Assembly: GCF_014650875.1 (NCBI RefSeq) | Contig: NZ_BMVU01000062.1 | Location: 1-34,084, forward strand | DNA from: Streptomyces minutiscleroticus | Lineage (GTDB): Bacteria; Actinomycetota; Actinomycetes; Streptomycetales; Streptomycetaceae | DNA length: 34,084 bases | Direction of reading: 5' to 3' | Shown here: positions 25,221 through 33,536 of the stretch, piece by piece | Numbering within the stretch: the first letter of the stretch is position 1 | Layout of the letters: each line of letters opens with the position of its first letter | Program-made: the position numbers and the translations under genes | The notes under the pieces: generated by a model | What the model saw: the letters and a program-made list of their open reading frames with translations, nothing else | What the model was told of the DNA's origin: nothing | Database searches by the model: none

Positions 25221-28200
25221 ATGAACGGCAGATCGAGCAAGCGGTTGAAGGCGCTTCGACAACACCTCGCACTGGCCTCGGCCATAGTCATGATCGGCAC
25301 GCTGCTCCAGGTAGCGACCCAGCCCTCTGCGGCGGCAGACAGCAGCGCGGGTCGCCCAGACCTGCCCGTGTCGGAGAAGCCGGTGGAGGTCGCGCCGGTC
25401 TCGGTCGTCCCGCGCACCCGGCCGAAAGGGCCGCGTACCCCTGCGCAGGCTCCGCGTGCCGCCTGGCCGAAGGCGGGCGCGGCGACCGTCGACCTGTCCG
25501 AGAGTTCGTCGTCCGTGGCCCGGGCCGGGACGCTGCCCCTCGCGGTAGGCGGCACGAAAGCACCCGAGAAGGTGCGTACCCGCTTGTTCGATCGCAGGAC
25601 AGCCCAGCGGGTTGGGGCGGACGGTCCGTTGTTCAGTCTGGAGGCCGCCGAGGGGACTGAGTCGAAGACCTCCGTACGTGCCCGCCTGGACTACTCCTCC
25701 TTCGCCGGGGCGTTCGGCGGCAGCTACGCCGACCGGCTGCGGCTGGTCGAACTGCCGGCCTGCGCCCTGTCCACGCCGGAAAAAGCCGCATGCCGCTCGG
25801 CGCACCCCGTGGAGACCGTCAACGACACGGAACGGCAGACGCTCACCGCTCCGCGCGTCGCCCTGGAGCCCTCCAAGGCCACCGTCCTGGCGGCCGTCGC
25901 CGACGACGCGAGCATGAGCGGCGACTACAAGGCGACTCCACTGTCGCCGTCGGCGCAGTGGAGCACCAGCCTGAACACGGGTGACTTCTCCTGGTCGTAC
26001 GCGATGAACGTGCCCGCCGTCCCGGGCGGGCTGGCACCGAGCGTCGGCCTGTCGTACTCGTCGGGATCGATCGACGGACGCACCGGCAACACCAACAACC
26101 AGGGCTCGTGGGCGGGCGACGGCTTCGACCTGTGGCCCGGGTCCATCGAACGCCGCTACAAGTCCTGTGCCGACGACGGGATCAAGCACGCCGACGGCGG
26201 CAAGCCGGCCGACCTGTGCTGGGCCTACGACAACGCGTTCATCTCCTTCAACGGCAAGGGCGGCGAACTGGTGCCGGCCGGCACCGACACCTTCCGGCTG
26301 CGGGACGACGACGGAACGAAGATCCAGCGCCTGAGCGGCTCCTCCTCGGACGTACGCGCCAACGGTGCCCGCGACGACGAGTACTGGAAGGTCACCACTC
26401 CCGACGGGGTGCAGTACTTCTTCGGCTACAACCGGCTGCCCGGCTGGACCAGCGGCAAGGAGACCACCGACTCTGCCTGGACCGTTCCCGTCTTCGGCGA
26501 CGACGCCGACGAACCGTGCCACGCCTCGACGTTCGCCAGCTCCTGGTGCCAGCAGGGCTGGCGCTGGAACCTGGACTACGTCGTCGACCCGCACGGCAAC
26601 GCGATCGCCTACTACTACGACAAGGAGTGGAACTCCTACGGCCGCAACCTCGACGAGAAGGCCAACACCCGCTACGTCCGCGGCGGGTCTGTCGACCGGA
26701 TCGAGTATGGCCTGAAGTCCTCCGCCATGTACTCTGCACAGGCACTGGCCAAGGTCGACTTCACCAACGGCGAGCGATGCCTGCCGAACGCGAGCACCAC
26801 CTGCAAGGACATCGGCAAGGACGCCTTCTACTGGTACGACACCCCGTGGGACCTGAACTGCAACGAGGGCGCCACCTGTGACCAGGGACGGCTCGCCCCG
26901 GTGTTCTTCACCCGCAACATGCTCACCCAGGTCGCCACCCAGGTGCTGAAATCCGGCACCTACGCCAACGTCGACTCCTGGGAGCTCGCCTATCGCTGGG
27001 GCATGGCCGACACCGACTACCAGCTGCTGCTGGACTCCGTGCAGCGCACCGGCCATACCGCCACTCCGGCCATCACCCTGCCGAAGACCACGTTCACCTA
27101 CGAGCAGCTCGCCAACCGGCTCGACCGCACCGGCGACGGCTTCGCCCCGTTCATCAAGGAGCGCCTGGCCACCGTTGCCGACGAGGCGGGCGGCCAGATC
27201 GACGTCGGCTACTCGGAGCCGGTCTGCGACGCGAACGCGCTGCCTACCCCGCAAACCAACACCACCCGCTGCTTCCCGCAGTACATCGGCGGCAGCACCA
27301 GCGACGACCCGGACCTGCACTGGTTCAACAAGTACGTCACCTCCACCGTCACTTCGACCGACCGCACCGGCGGCGCCCCGGACCAGGTCACTTCCTACGA
27401 CTACCTGGACGGCGCGGCCTGGCACTACGACGACGATGACGGGCTGACCAAGGAGAAGTCCAAGACCTGGTCACAATGGCGCGGTTACGGCCACGTCCGG
27501 GTGAGGACCGGCGGACAGGGCGGCGCATCCGCAATGAGGTCGCAGTCCGACACCTACTTCCTGCGCGGCATGGACGGTGACCGCAAGGAGCCCTCCGGCG
27601 GCACCAAGTCCGTCAGCATCTCCCTCGGTACCGGCGAAGGCGAAGCGCTCACCGACCACGAGTCGGCCGCCGGGTTCGCCTACAAGACCGTCGAATACTC
27701 CGGTCCCAGCGGCCGCGTGCTGGCCAAGACCGTGAACCGGCCCTGGCACCACGAAACCGCGAAGAAGACCCGCTCCTGGGGCACGATCACCGCCAACCTC
27801 ACCGGCACCGCCCAGACCCGCACCTGGACCTCCCTGGACGACGGCGCCGGCGAGAAATGGCGGACCACCACGACGTCCAACACCTTCGACACCGTCGCCG
27901 GGCGCATCACCCAGACCGACGACCACGGCGACGACGCCACCACCAACGACGACAAGTGCACCCGCACCTCCTACCCGGCGGCCGGCGCGATCCTCACCCT
28001 GCCCGCCCGGGTGGAAACGGTCGCCAAGGCATGCGCCACCACACCCGACCGCTCCAAGGACGTCATCTCCGACCTCCGCACCGCCTACGACGGTCTGGGC
28101 TACGGCACCGCGCCGACCAAGGGAGACGCCACGGCGACGGCGATGCTGAAAAAGCACGACGGCACCACCGCCACCTACACCGAGACCGGCGCCACCTACG

Positions 28201-31200
28201 ACGACTACGGCCGCGAGCTCACCAGCAACGACCTCAGCGGCACCGTCACCGTCAAGGCCGACACCCTGACCCGCACCCCGCGTACCGACGGCCGCACCAC
28301 GACCACCCTCTACACCCCGACCACGGGCTTCCCCACCTCAGCCAAGGTCACCACGCCGCCCGCGACACCCGGCGTCAGCACCACCGCGCTGACCACCACC
28401 ACGACCAACGACCCGGCACGCAGTCTGCCGCTGACGGTCACCGACACCAACAACAAGGTCACCAACTACGCCTACGACGCGCTGGGCCGCAAGACCAAGG
28501 TGTGGCTCGCCGACCGCAACACCGGGGACGTCCCCACCTACGAGTACACCTACACGGTCACCGACAAGCAGGTCGCCGTCGGCACGAAGACGATCGGCAA
28601 CAACGGCGCCCAGATCACCTCCTACGTCCTCTACGACGGCTTCCTGCGGCCCCGCCAGACTCAGGATCCCGGACCGGAGGGAGGGCGGATCCTCACCGAC
28701 ACCTTCTACGACGAGCGCGGCTTGACGGCGAAGGAATTCCTGCCCTACTACGCGGAGACCAAGCCCTCCGCGGCCCTGGTCAAGCCTGAGGACGCGCTGT
28801 CCGTGGAGACCCAGAACCGCTACACCTACGACGGCCTGGGCCGGCAGACGGAGCACCGGCAGATCTTCGGCAACGGCGACGGCGGCAAGGTCCTGAACAC
28901 CACCCGCACCCTCTACGGCGGCGACCGCACCACGGTCATCCCCCCGGAGGGCGGCACCGCCACCACCACACTCACCGACGCCCAAGGGCAGACCAAGGAG
29001 CTGCGCCAGCACCACCAGCGCACCGCCGACGCCTCCTACGACACCACCAAATACGCCTTCACCCCGGCCGGTGACCTGTCCCAAGTGACCGACCCGACGG
29101 GCAACGAGTGGACATACGAGTACGACCTGCTCGGCCAGATGACACTGTCCAAGGACCCCGACAAAGGCACGACCAAATACTCCTACGACGACCGCGGCCA
29201 ACTCGCCTCGACCCTGGACGCCCGAGGCAAGACACTGGCCTATGCCTACGACGGCCTCGGCCGTAAGACCGAACTGCGGGACGATTCCGCAACGGGCGCC
29301 CTCCGAGCCAAATGGACCTACGACACGGTCAGCGGGGCCAAGGGATATCCCGCCAAGTCCATCCGCTATGCCGACGACTTGGCCTATACCACGGAGACCA
29401 CCGCCTATGACCGGCTCTACCGGCCGCTACGCACCTCCGCGACCATCCCGGCCTCGGACGCGAACACCGGAATCGCCGGCACGTACGTGTCGACGACGTC
29501 CTACAAGGAATCCGGTCTGATAGAGGCCGTCGGCCTGCCCAGGGTCGGCGCCATGTCCGCCTCCGCCGTGACCTACACCTACGAGGACGACACCCTACGG
29601 CCGATCGGCGTGGACGGCCGCGAGGGCATCAAGGCCACAACCTCCTACAGCCTGACGGGCAAGCCCCTGCAGTACAAGCTGTCCAACGCGGGCGGCAAGG
29701 GGGCCTATGTCACCAACACCTACGAGCCCGGCACCCAGCGACTGGCGAACACCCTCGTCAACCGCCAGGACATCCCGGGCGCGGACCAGTCCTCCACCTT
29801 CCGCTACGACGAGGCCGGCAACGTCCTGTCCGTCTCGGACGTCTCCCGCTCCGGCACGGACACCCAATGCTTCGCCTACGACCACCTGCGCCGTCTCGCC
29901 GAGGCGTGGACCCAGCTCACAACATCCTGCGCAAGTACGCCCAGCGCCTCGGTACTCGGCGGCCCCGCCCCCTACTGGACCTCCTACACCTACGACAAAA
30001 CCGGCAACCGCAGCACCGAGGTCCAGCACGACACCACCGGTGACACCACGAAGAACGTCACCAGCACCTACGACTACCCGGACCCGGGCCCCGGAGCGGT
30101 CCGCCCCCACGGTCTGAAAGCAGTCACCCGCACCGGCCCCGGCATCACCGCCGGCGACTCCTACACCTACGACGCCACGGGCAACACCGATGCCCGCACC
30201 CTGGGCGACGGCACCACGCAGGACCTCGACTACGACGCCGAACAACGCCTGGCCAAGGTCACCGAACCGGTCGAGAACAGCTCGCCGAAGGTCAGCGAAT
30301 ACATCTACGACGCCGACGGCAACCGGCTGATCGCCCGCACCCCGACCGAGACCACCCTCTACCTCGGCACCACCGAGGTCTCGGTCGCCAAGGGCACCAC
30401 CACACCCAAGGCGACCCGCTACATCGACCTCGGCGGCGGCCACCAGGCCGTACAGACCGATGACGGCAAGGTCTCCTTCACCACCGCCGACCACCACGGC
30501 ACCGCCCTGCTCGCCATCGACGCCGCCACCCAGAAACTCAGCCAGCGGCGCGTCATGCCCTTCGGCGGCACCCGCGGCGAGGAACCGGACACCTGGCCCG
30601 GCACCAAGGGCTTCGTCGGCGGCACCAGCGATGCCTCCACCGGCCTGACCCACCTCGGCGCCCGCGAGTACGACCCGGCGACAGGCCGCTTCCTGTCGGT
30701 CGACCCGATCATGGATCTGACCGACCCGCAGCAGATCAACGGCTACACCTACTCCAACAACAACCCCCTCACCTTCTCCGACCCCAGTGGTCTGTGGCTG
30801 GACGATGGAACCGGCCACAACGAACCACGCCCCGGCGGAGGAGGCGGAGGCCAGAGCGAAACCCCCGGCGTCCCCCGCGGCGGAACGGGCAACAACGGCT
30901 GCTACTACACCTGCGGCAGTGCCAGTAGCAGTAGCAGCAGCGGAGTCAGCAAGCAGTCCACCACCTCCCCCGCGAAGACCATCAACGTCACTGGGAGCAA
31001 GGGTGAGATCCGGATCGAGAACATACCCGTCCCGGCCGCACGCGAACTGGAGGCGATGTTCCCGCAGTACAGCGAGAACGATCGCATCGAGGTATGGGCG
31101 GAGGGTAAGTGCGAACTTCTGGACGCCCAGACAAAGGCCTTCTGCGGCGCCGCCGAGGCACTGGGTCTTATCCACCATGAACAGACCCTCTTCGACAAGA

Positions 31201-32093
31201 TCGTCGTGGCTCTCGTCGCCCCCGGCTTCGACGCCTGGAAGAGCTGCCTGAGCGGCGACAGCGTCAAGGCGTGCGGTTCGGCGGCACTCGATCTGCCCTG
31301 GGCGAGGGTGTTCAAGGGGGCGAAGGTTCTCAAGGCGTGCAACAGCTTTGTCCCCGGTACCGAAGTCCTGATGGCCGACGGAACCACCAAACCCATCGAG
31401 GACGTGCAAATCGGCGACAAAGTCCTGGCGACCGACCCGAAGACCGGCCGGACCGTAGTCAAGACGGTCACTGCCGAAATCACGGGCGAGGGCCTGAAGG
31501 ACCTGGTGACCATCACCCTCACCATCGACGGCAAGAAGGCGAGGATCAGCGCGACCGCGGGGCACCCGTTCTGGATCCCCAACACCGCCCAGTGGGTTGA
31601 CGCGGGCGACCTGACCACAGGCCAGGGGCTGCGCACCTCCGACGGCAACAGCGTCCGCATCACACAGATCCAGCACACCAAGCAGCCGGCCACGGTCCAC
31701 AACCTGACCGTCGCGGATCTGCACACGTACTATGTGCTGGCGGGCGAGACTCCGGTACTCGTTCACAATGCAACGCCAGGTCAGAAGTGCGATCTGACGC
31801 TGGGGGCTGGTCCGAATGCCCGAGAGGGAGTAGGCCTGGAGAACGGTGACATTGAGGCAGATGGCGTTCGAGATCTGATCAATGAATCCGGAAATGCGCA
31901 TGGCTGCCACACTTGCGATGCCACGACCCCCGGCACCAAGGACGGGGACTGGATTCCAGATCACCAGCCGCCGTCTAGTCTCGTCGCTCCCGGATCTCCT
32001 CAGACGGCGTATCCTCACTGCCTGTCCTGCGCTAGGCGGCAGGGTGGGGTAGTCTCACAACTTTCACAAGGGAAGAGCAAGAAGGAATGGTAG
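25221..32093 (+). CDS. Secreted Rhs/YD-repeat polymorphic toxin with HINT and zinc HNH-like tip
   Basis: 2290 aa, start chosen at ATG 25221 with GAAGGA upstream; ATG 25191 has none. A signal peptide covers about residues 1-38 (LALASAIVMIGTLLQVA, cleavage after SAAA). SpvB-like/FG-rich sequence (APSVGLSYSSGSIDGRTGN) precedes about 1000 residues of YD repeats (YAYDALGRKTK, YTYDGLGRQTE, YEYDLLGQMTL). The Rhs core signature HLGAREYDPATGRFLSVDP is near 1810-1830 and DPSGLW near 1854. A HINT autoprotease spans 2040-2183: Cys2040 in CNSFVPGTEVL, the His in TAGHPFW, and the terminal VLVHN with Asn2183. The tip, 2184-2290, has CHTC (2229-2232), DWIPDHQPP (D2247, H2248) and CLSC (2267-2270), a treble-clef HNH/zinc-nuclease pattern. 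The HINT is expected to release the 107-residue tip inside a competitor. The next gene overlaps by 7 bp and is the likely immunity gene. Confidence 0.9.
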   Translation: MNGRSSKRLKALRQHLALASAIVMIGTLLQVATQPSAAADSSAGRPDLPVSEKPVEVAPVSVVPRTRPKGPRTPAQAPRAAWPKAGAATVDLSESSSSVARAGTLPLAVGGTKAPEKVRTRLFDRRTAQRVGADGPLFSLEAAEGTESKTSVRARLDYSSFAGAFGGSYADRLRLVELPACALSTPEKAACRSAHPVETVNDTERQTLTAPRVALEPSKATVLAAVADDASMSGDYKATPLSPSAQWSTSLNTGDFSWSYAMNVPAVPGGLAPSVGLSYSSGSIDGRTGNTNNQGSWAGDGFDLWPGSIERRYKSCADDGIKHADGGKPADLCWAYDNAFISFNGKGGELVPAGTDTFRLRDDDGTKIQRLSGSSSDVRANGARDDEYWKVTTPDGVQYFFGYNRLPGWTSGKETTDSAWTVPVFGDDADEPCHASTFASSWCQQGWRWNLDYVVDPHGNAIAYYYDKEWNSYGRNLDEKANTRYVRGGSVDRIEYGLKSSAMYSAQALAKVDFTNGERCLPNASTTCKDIGKDAFYWYDTPWDLNCNEGATCDQGRLAPVFFTRNMLTQVATQVLKSGTYANVDSWELAYRWGMADTDYQLLLDSVQRTGHTATPAITLPKTTFTYEQLANRLDRTGDGFAPFIKERLATVADEAGGQIDVGYSEPVCDANALPTPQTNTTRCFPQYIGGSTSDDPDLHWFNKYVTSTVTSTDRTGGAPDQVTSYDYLDGAAWHYDDDDGLTKEKSKTWSQWRGYGHVRVRTGGQGGASAMRSQSDTYFLRGMDGDRKEPSGGTKSVSISLGTGEGEALTDHESAAGFAYKTVEYSGPSGRVLAKTVNRPWHHETAKKTRSWGTITANLTGTAQTRTWTSLDDGAGEKWRTTTTSNTFDTVAGRITQTDDHGDDATTNDDKCTRTSYPAAGAILTLPARVETVAKACATTPDRSKDVISDLRTAYDGLGYGTAPTKGDATATAMLKKHDGTTATYTETGATYDDYGRELTSNDLSGTVTVKADTLTRTPRTDGRTTTTLYTPTTGFPTSAKVTTPPATPGVSTTALTTTTTNDPARSLPLTVTDTNNKVTNYAYDALGRKTKVWLADRNTGDVPTYEYTYTVTDKQVAVGTKTIGNNGAQITSYVLYDGFLRPRQTQDPGPEGGRILTDTFYDERGLTAKEFLPYYAETKPSAALVKPEDALSVETQNRYTYDGLGRQTEHRQIFGNGDGGKVLNTTRTLYGGDRTTVIPPEGGTATTTLTDAQGQTKELRQHHQRTADASYDTTKYAFTPAGDLSQVTDPTGNEWTYEYDLLGQMTLSKDPDKGTTKYSYDDRGQLASTLDARGKTLAYAYDGLGRKTELRDDSATGALRAKWTYDTVSGAKGYPAKSIRYADDLAYTTETTAYDRLYRPLRTSATIPASDANTGIAGTYVSTTSYKESGLIEAVGLPRVGAMSASAVTYTYEDDTLRPIGVDGREGIKATTSYSLTGKPLQYKLSNAGGKGAYVTNTYEPGTQRLANTLVNRQDIPGADQSSTFRYDEAGNVLSVSDVSRSGTDTQCFAYDHLRRLAEAWTQLTTSCASTPSASVLGGPAPYWTSYTYDKTGNRSTEVQHDTTGDTTKNVTSTYDYPDPGPGAVRPHGLKAVTRTGPGITAGDSYTYDATGNTDARTLGDGTTQDLDYDAEQRLAKVTEPVENSSPKVSEYIYDADGNRLIARTPTETTLYLGTTEVSVAKGTTTPKATRYIDLGGGHQAVQTDDGKVSFTTADHHGTALLAIDAATQKLSQRRVMPFGGTRGEEPDTWPGTKGFVGGTSDASTGLTHLGAREYDPATGRFLSVDPIMDLTDPQQINGYTYSNNNPLTFSDPSGLWLDDGTGHNEPRPGGGGGGQSETPGVPRGGTGNNGCYYTCGSASSSSSSGVSKQSTTSPAKTINVTGSKGEIRIENIPVPAARELEAMFPQYSENDRIEVWAEGKCELLDAQTKAFCGAAEALGLIHHEQTLFDKIVVALVAPGFDAWKSCLSGDSVKACGSAALDLPWARVFKGAKVLKACNSFVPGTEVLMADGTTKPIEDVQIGDKVLATDPKTGRTVVKTVTAEITGEGLKDLVTITLTIDGKKARISATAGHPFWIPNTAQWVDAGDLTTGQGLRTSDGNSVRITQIQHTKQPATVHNLTVADLHTYYVLAGETPVLVHNATPGQKCDLTLGAGPNAREGVGLENGDIEADGVRDLINESGNAHGCHTCDATTPGTKDGDWIPDHQPPSSLVAPGSPQTAYPHCLSCARRQGGVVSQLSQGKSKKEW

Positions 32094-32485
32094 CTAATAG
32101 CCCAGTGATTTCATTCCTGGCAAAAATCGAGCACGGATGCCTGATCTTGCGGGATGCGGGAAGCGAAGATGACCTTAGCGACTGGGACCCGGCGTCGAGC
32201 AGCTGGTACCGAGAGGGCAGTTCACTCATCTTCGGCGTTCAGGCCAGCGTCGACGGTCCTGTCGAATGCGAGGTATGGAAGTCGGCTCCGCCTGTGGTGC
32301 TTCCTGAGAACCTATTTGAGGTGTCGCTCCCGTGTCCGTCCGGGTGGCTCGTATTGCACGATCCGAACGAATACGCCCGAATGCAATTCACGGGATTCCG
32401 TGACTCTGTAATCTGTTCGGTAATGGTGGATGATCCGCAATTTCCGTCAAAGGTACAGATCTTGCTGAGGGGAGAAGGCGAGTAG
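32087..32485 (+). CDS. Predicted immunity protein for the Rhs toxin tip
   Basis: A 132-aa acidic, strand-rich cytoplasmic protein. Its ATG lies inside the last codons of the Rhs gene (ATGGTAG, 7-bp overlap). Sequence highlights: FLAKIEHGCLILRDAGSEDD, SSWYREGSSLIFGVQASVDG, LFEVSLPCPSGWLVLHDPNE and FPSKVQILLRGEGE. No known immunity family is recognised. The assignment rests on position, size, acidity and co-expression with a toxin whose tip is expected to harm the producer. Base composition is visibly less GC-rich than the Rhs gene, as is common for horizontally exchanged tip-immunity cassettes. Confidence 0.65.
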   Translation: MVANSPVISFLAKIEHGCLILRDAGSEDDLSDWDPASSSWYREGSSLIFGVQASVDGPVECEVWKSAPPVVLPENLFEVSLPCPSGWLVLHDPNEYARMQFTGFRDSVICSVMVDDPQFPSKVQILLRGEGE

Positions 32486-32501
32486 CTTCTTGACGCTCGC
32501 A

Positions 32502-32544
32502 GGAACGGGTGAGGCTCTATTCGGGGGGGGGCCTCGCCCGTTCC
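32502..32544 (+). terminator. Strong hairpin terminator after the toxin-immunity genes
   Basis: GGAACGGGTGAGGC (32502-32515) pairs with GCCTCGCCCGTTCC (32531-32544), a 14-bp stem with one G-T wobble. The 15-nt loop includes an eight-G run. It begins 16 bp past the immunity stop. Confidence 0.75.
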
Positions 32545-32615
32545 TCGCATGCGGCTGAGGGCGTCGTTCCGCTGGGGCATGTCGACCTTCCCGCGCCATT
32601 CCAAACTGCAAAGTT

Positions 32616-32648
32616 GAAGCCCCGTCAGGTGCGTCCTGACGGGGCTTC
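32616..32648. terminator. Perfect 14-bp hairpin, likely bidirectional or minus-strand terminator
   Basis: GAAGCCCCGTCAGG (32616-32629) and CCTGACGGGGCTTC (32635-32648) are exact inverted repeats with a 5-nt loop. On the minus strand it overlaps the end of the recombinase remnant (stop at 32625), so it probably terminated that gene, back to back with the hairpin at 32502-32544. Confidence 0.6.
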
Positions 32649-33390
32649 TGCATGGGGTGACGGCAGTAGTTGACGGCAACGTCGGCGGACAATGGCTCCA
32701 CACAGTGCGTCGTCGTAGGTCGGCTCGTAGCCAGCAGGACCGTCGAGCGCGGTGCTGAGGGTGTCGATGGCGTCTCGCTGGAGGCGGAGCCGGACGTGGG
32801 CGTAGACGGTGGCGGTGACGCCGATGTGGGTGGGCGTGGCCGAGGAGTTCCTTGATGACGACGAGTTCAACGCCCTGCTCCAGGAGCAGAGTGGCCGTCG
32901 AATGGCGGAGGTCGTGGAAGCGGATGCGGCGGAGGCCGGCCATGCGGAGGAGCGTGTTGAAGGTGCGGGTGAGGTTGGTCGGGTCGATCGGTCTGTCCTG
33001 CACCGTGGTGAACACATGCCCGTCGTGCAGCCACGTCGTGCCCGCGGCCTCACGCTCGCGCTGCTGCTGTTCGTGGTGGAGCTTCAGTGACTGGAGGCAG
33101 CGGGTGGGGAGGGCGATGCGGCGCTCGGAGACCCGCGTCTTGGTGGGCAGCGTGGTGAGCCCGCCTGCGGCGGTTCGCTGAAGGGTGCGGCGGATGGCGG
33201 CGGTGCCCGCGTCGAGGTCGAGGTCTTCCCAGCGCAGGCCGAGGAGTTCACCCTTGCGGAGTCCGGTGTGGAGGGCGAGTTCGAACAGCGTGTGCAGCCG
33301 ATGACTCTGGGTCGTGGTGAGGAGTCGGCGGGCTTCGCCTACGGTGAAGGGTTCGAAGCGTCGGGGCCGTGAGGTGCCGGTGCGGATGTT
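32625..33390 (-). pseudogene. Tyrosine recombinase (phage/ICE integrase), N-truncated and frameshifted
   Basis: The catalytic domain is readable: FEPFTVGEARRLLTTTQSHR, the first Arg in LHTGLRKGELLGLRWEDLDL, the second box HDLRHSTATLLLEQG (His and Arg), LLGHAH, then in another frame IGVTATVYAHV with the Tyr nucleophile. The two frames meet at about 32826-32834, where a CCCA unit is repeated in tandem. Removing one copy rejoins LLGHAH to IGVTATVYAH. The N-terminal arm-binding and core-binding domains are missing; upstream the frame runs straight into CRISPR-repeat sequence at 33420, so its ATG at 33510 is not a real start. This is the debris of an integrative element, perhaps the one that brought the kilB-like gene. 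Confidence 0.8.
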
Positions 33391-33419
33391 TCCATGTCGA
33401 CCGCGTGCCGCGCGGCCGG

Positions 33420-33508
33420 AATACCCCCGCATCCGCGGGGGTGCTCCGGCGTACGTCCTCACGTCGAGCGAGGGACAGGAGTCCTCCCCGCCGACGCGAG
33501 GGTGCTCC
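33420..33508. CRISPR. Degenerate two-repeat type I-E-like CRISPR remnant
   Basis: Two 28-nt units at 33420-33447 and 33481-33508 are separated by one 33-nt spacer, giving the 61-nt period typical of type I-E. Both end in GGGTGCTCC and carry a CCCCG...CGCG inner palindrome, matching actinobacterial I-E repeats. The copies share 19 of the last 24 bases; the left copy is the more diverged at its 5' half. Translated, the repeats give the EHPRVGGEDS and APPRMRGYSG peptides often mis-annotated as proteins. No cas gene or leader is visible. The IS5-type element begins about 10 bp to the right, so the insertion probably cut the array. Confidence 0.6.
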
Positions 33509-33536
33509 ACAGTACGTTAAGAGACTGTGAGCTGTT

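Noticed and set aside
24656..25555. Long minus-strand frames opposite the LamG and Rhs genes
   Set aside because: High-GC codon bias opens the opposite strand; their sequences lack domains and the plus-strand proteins are unmistakable.
32616..32648. tRNA gene or attachment site next to the integrase remnant
   Set aside because: The inverted repeat folds only into a simple hairpin; no cloverleaf or anticodon arm could be found.
33391..33510. Start of the recombinase frame at 33510
   Set aside because: These codons are translated CRISPR repeats and spacer, not integrase N-terminus.
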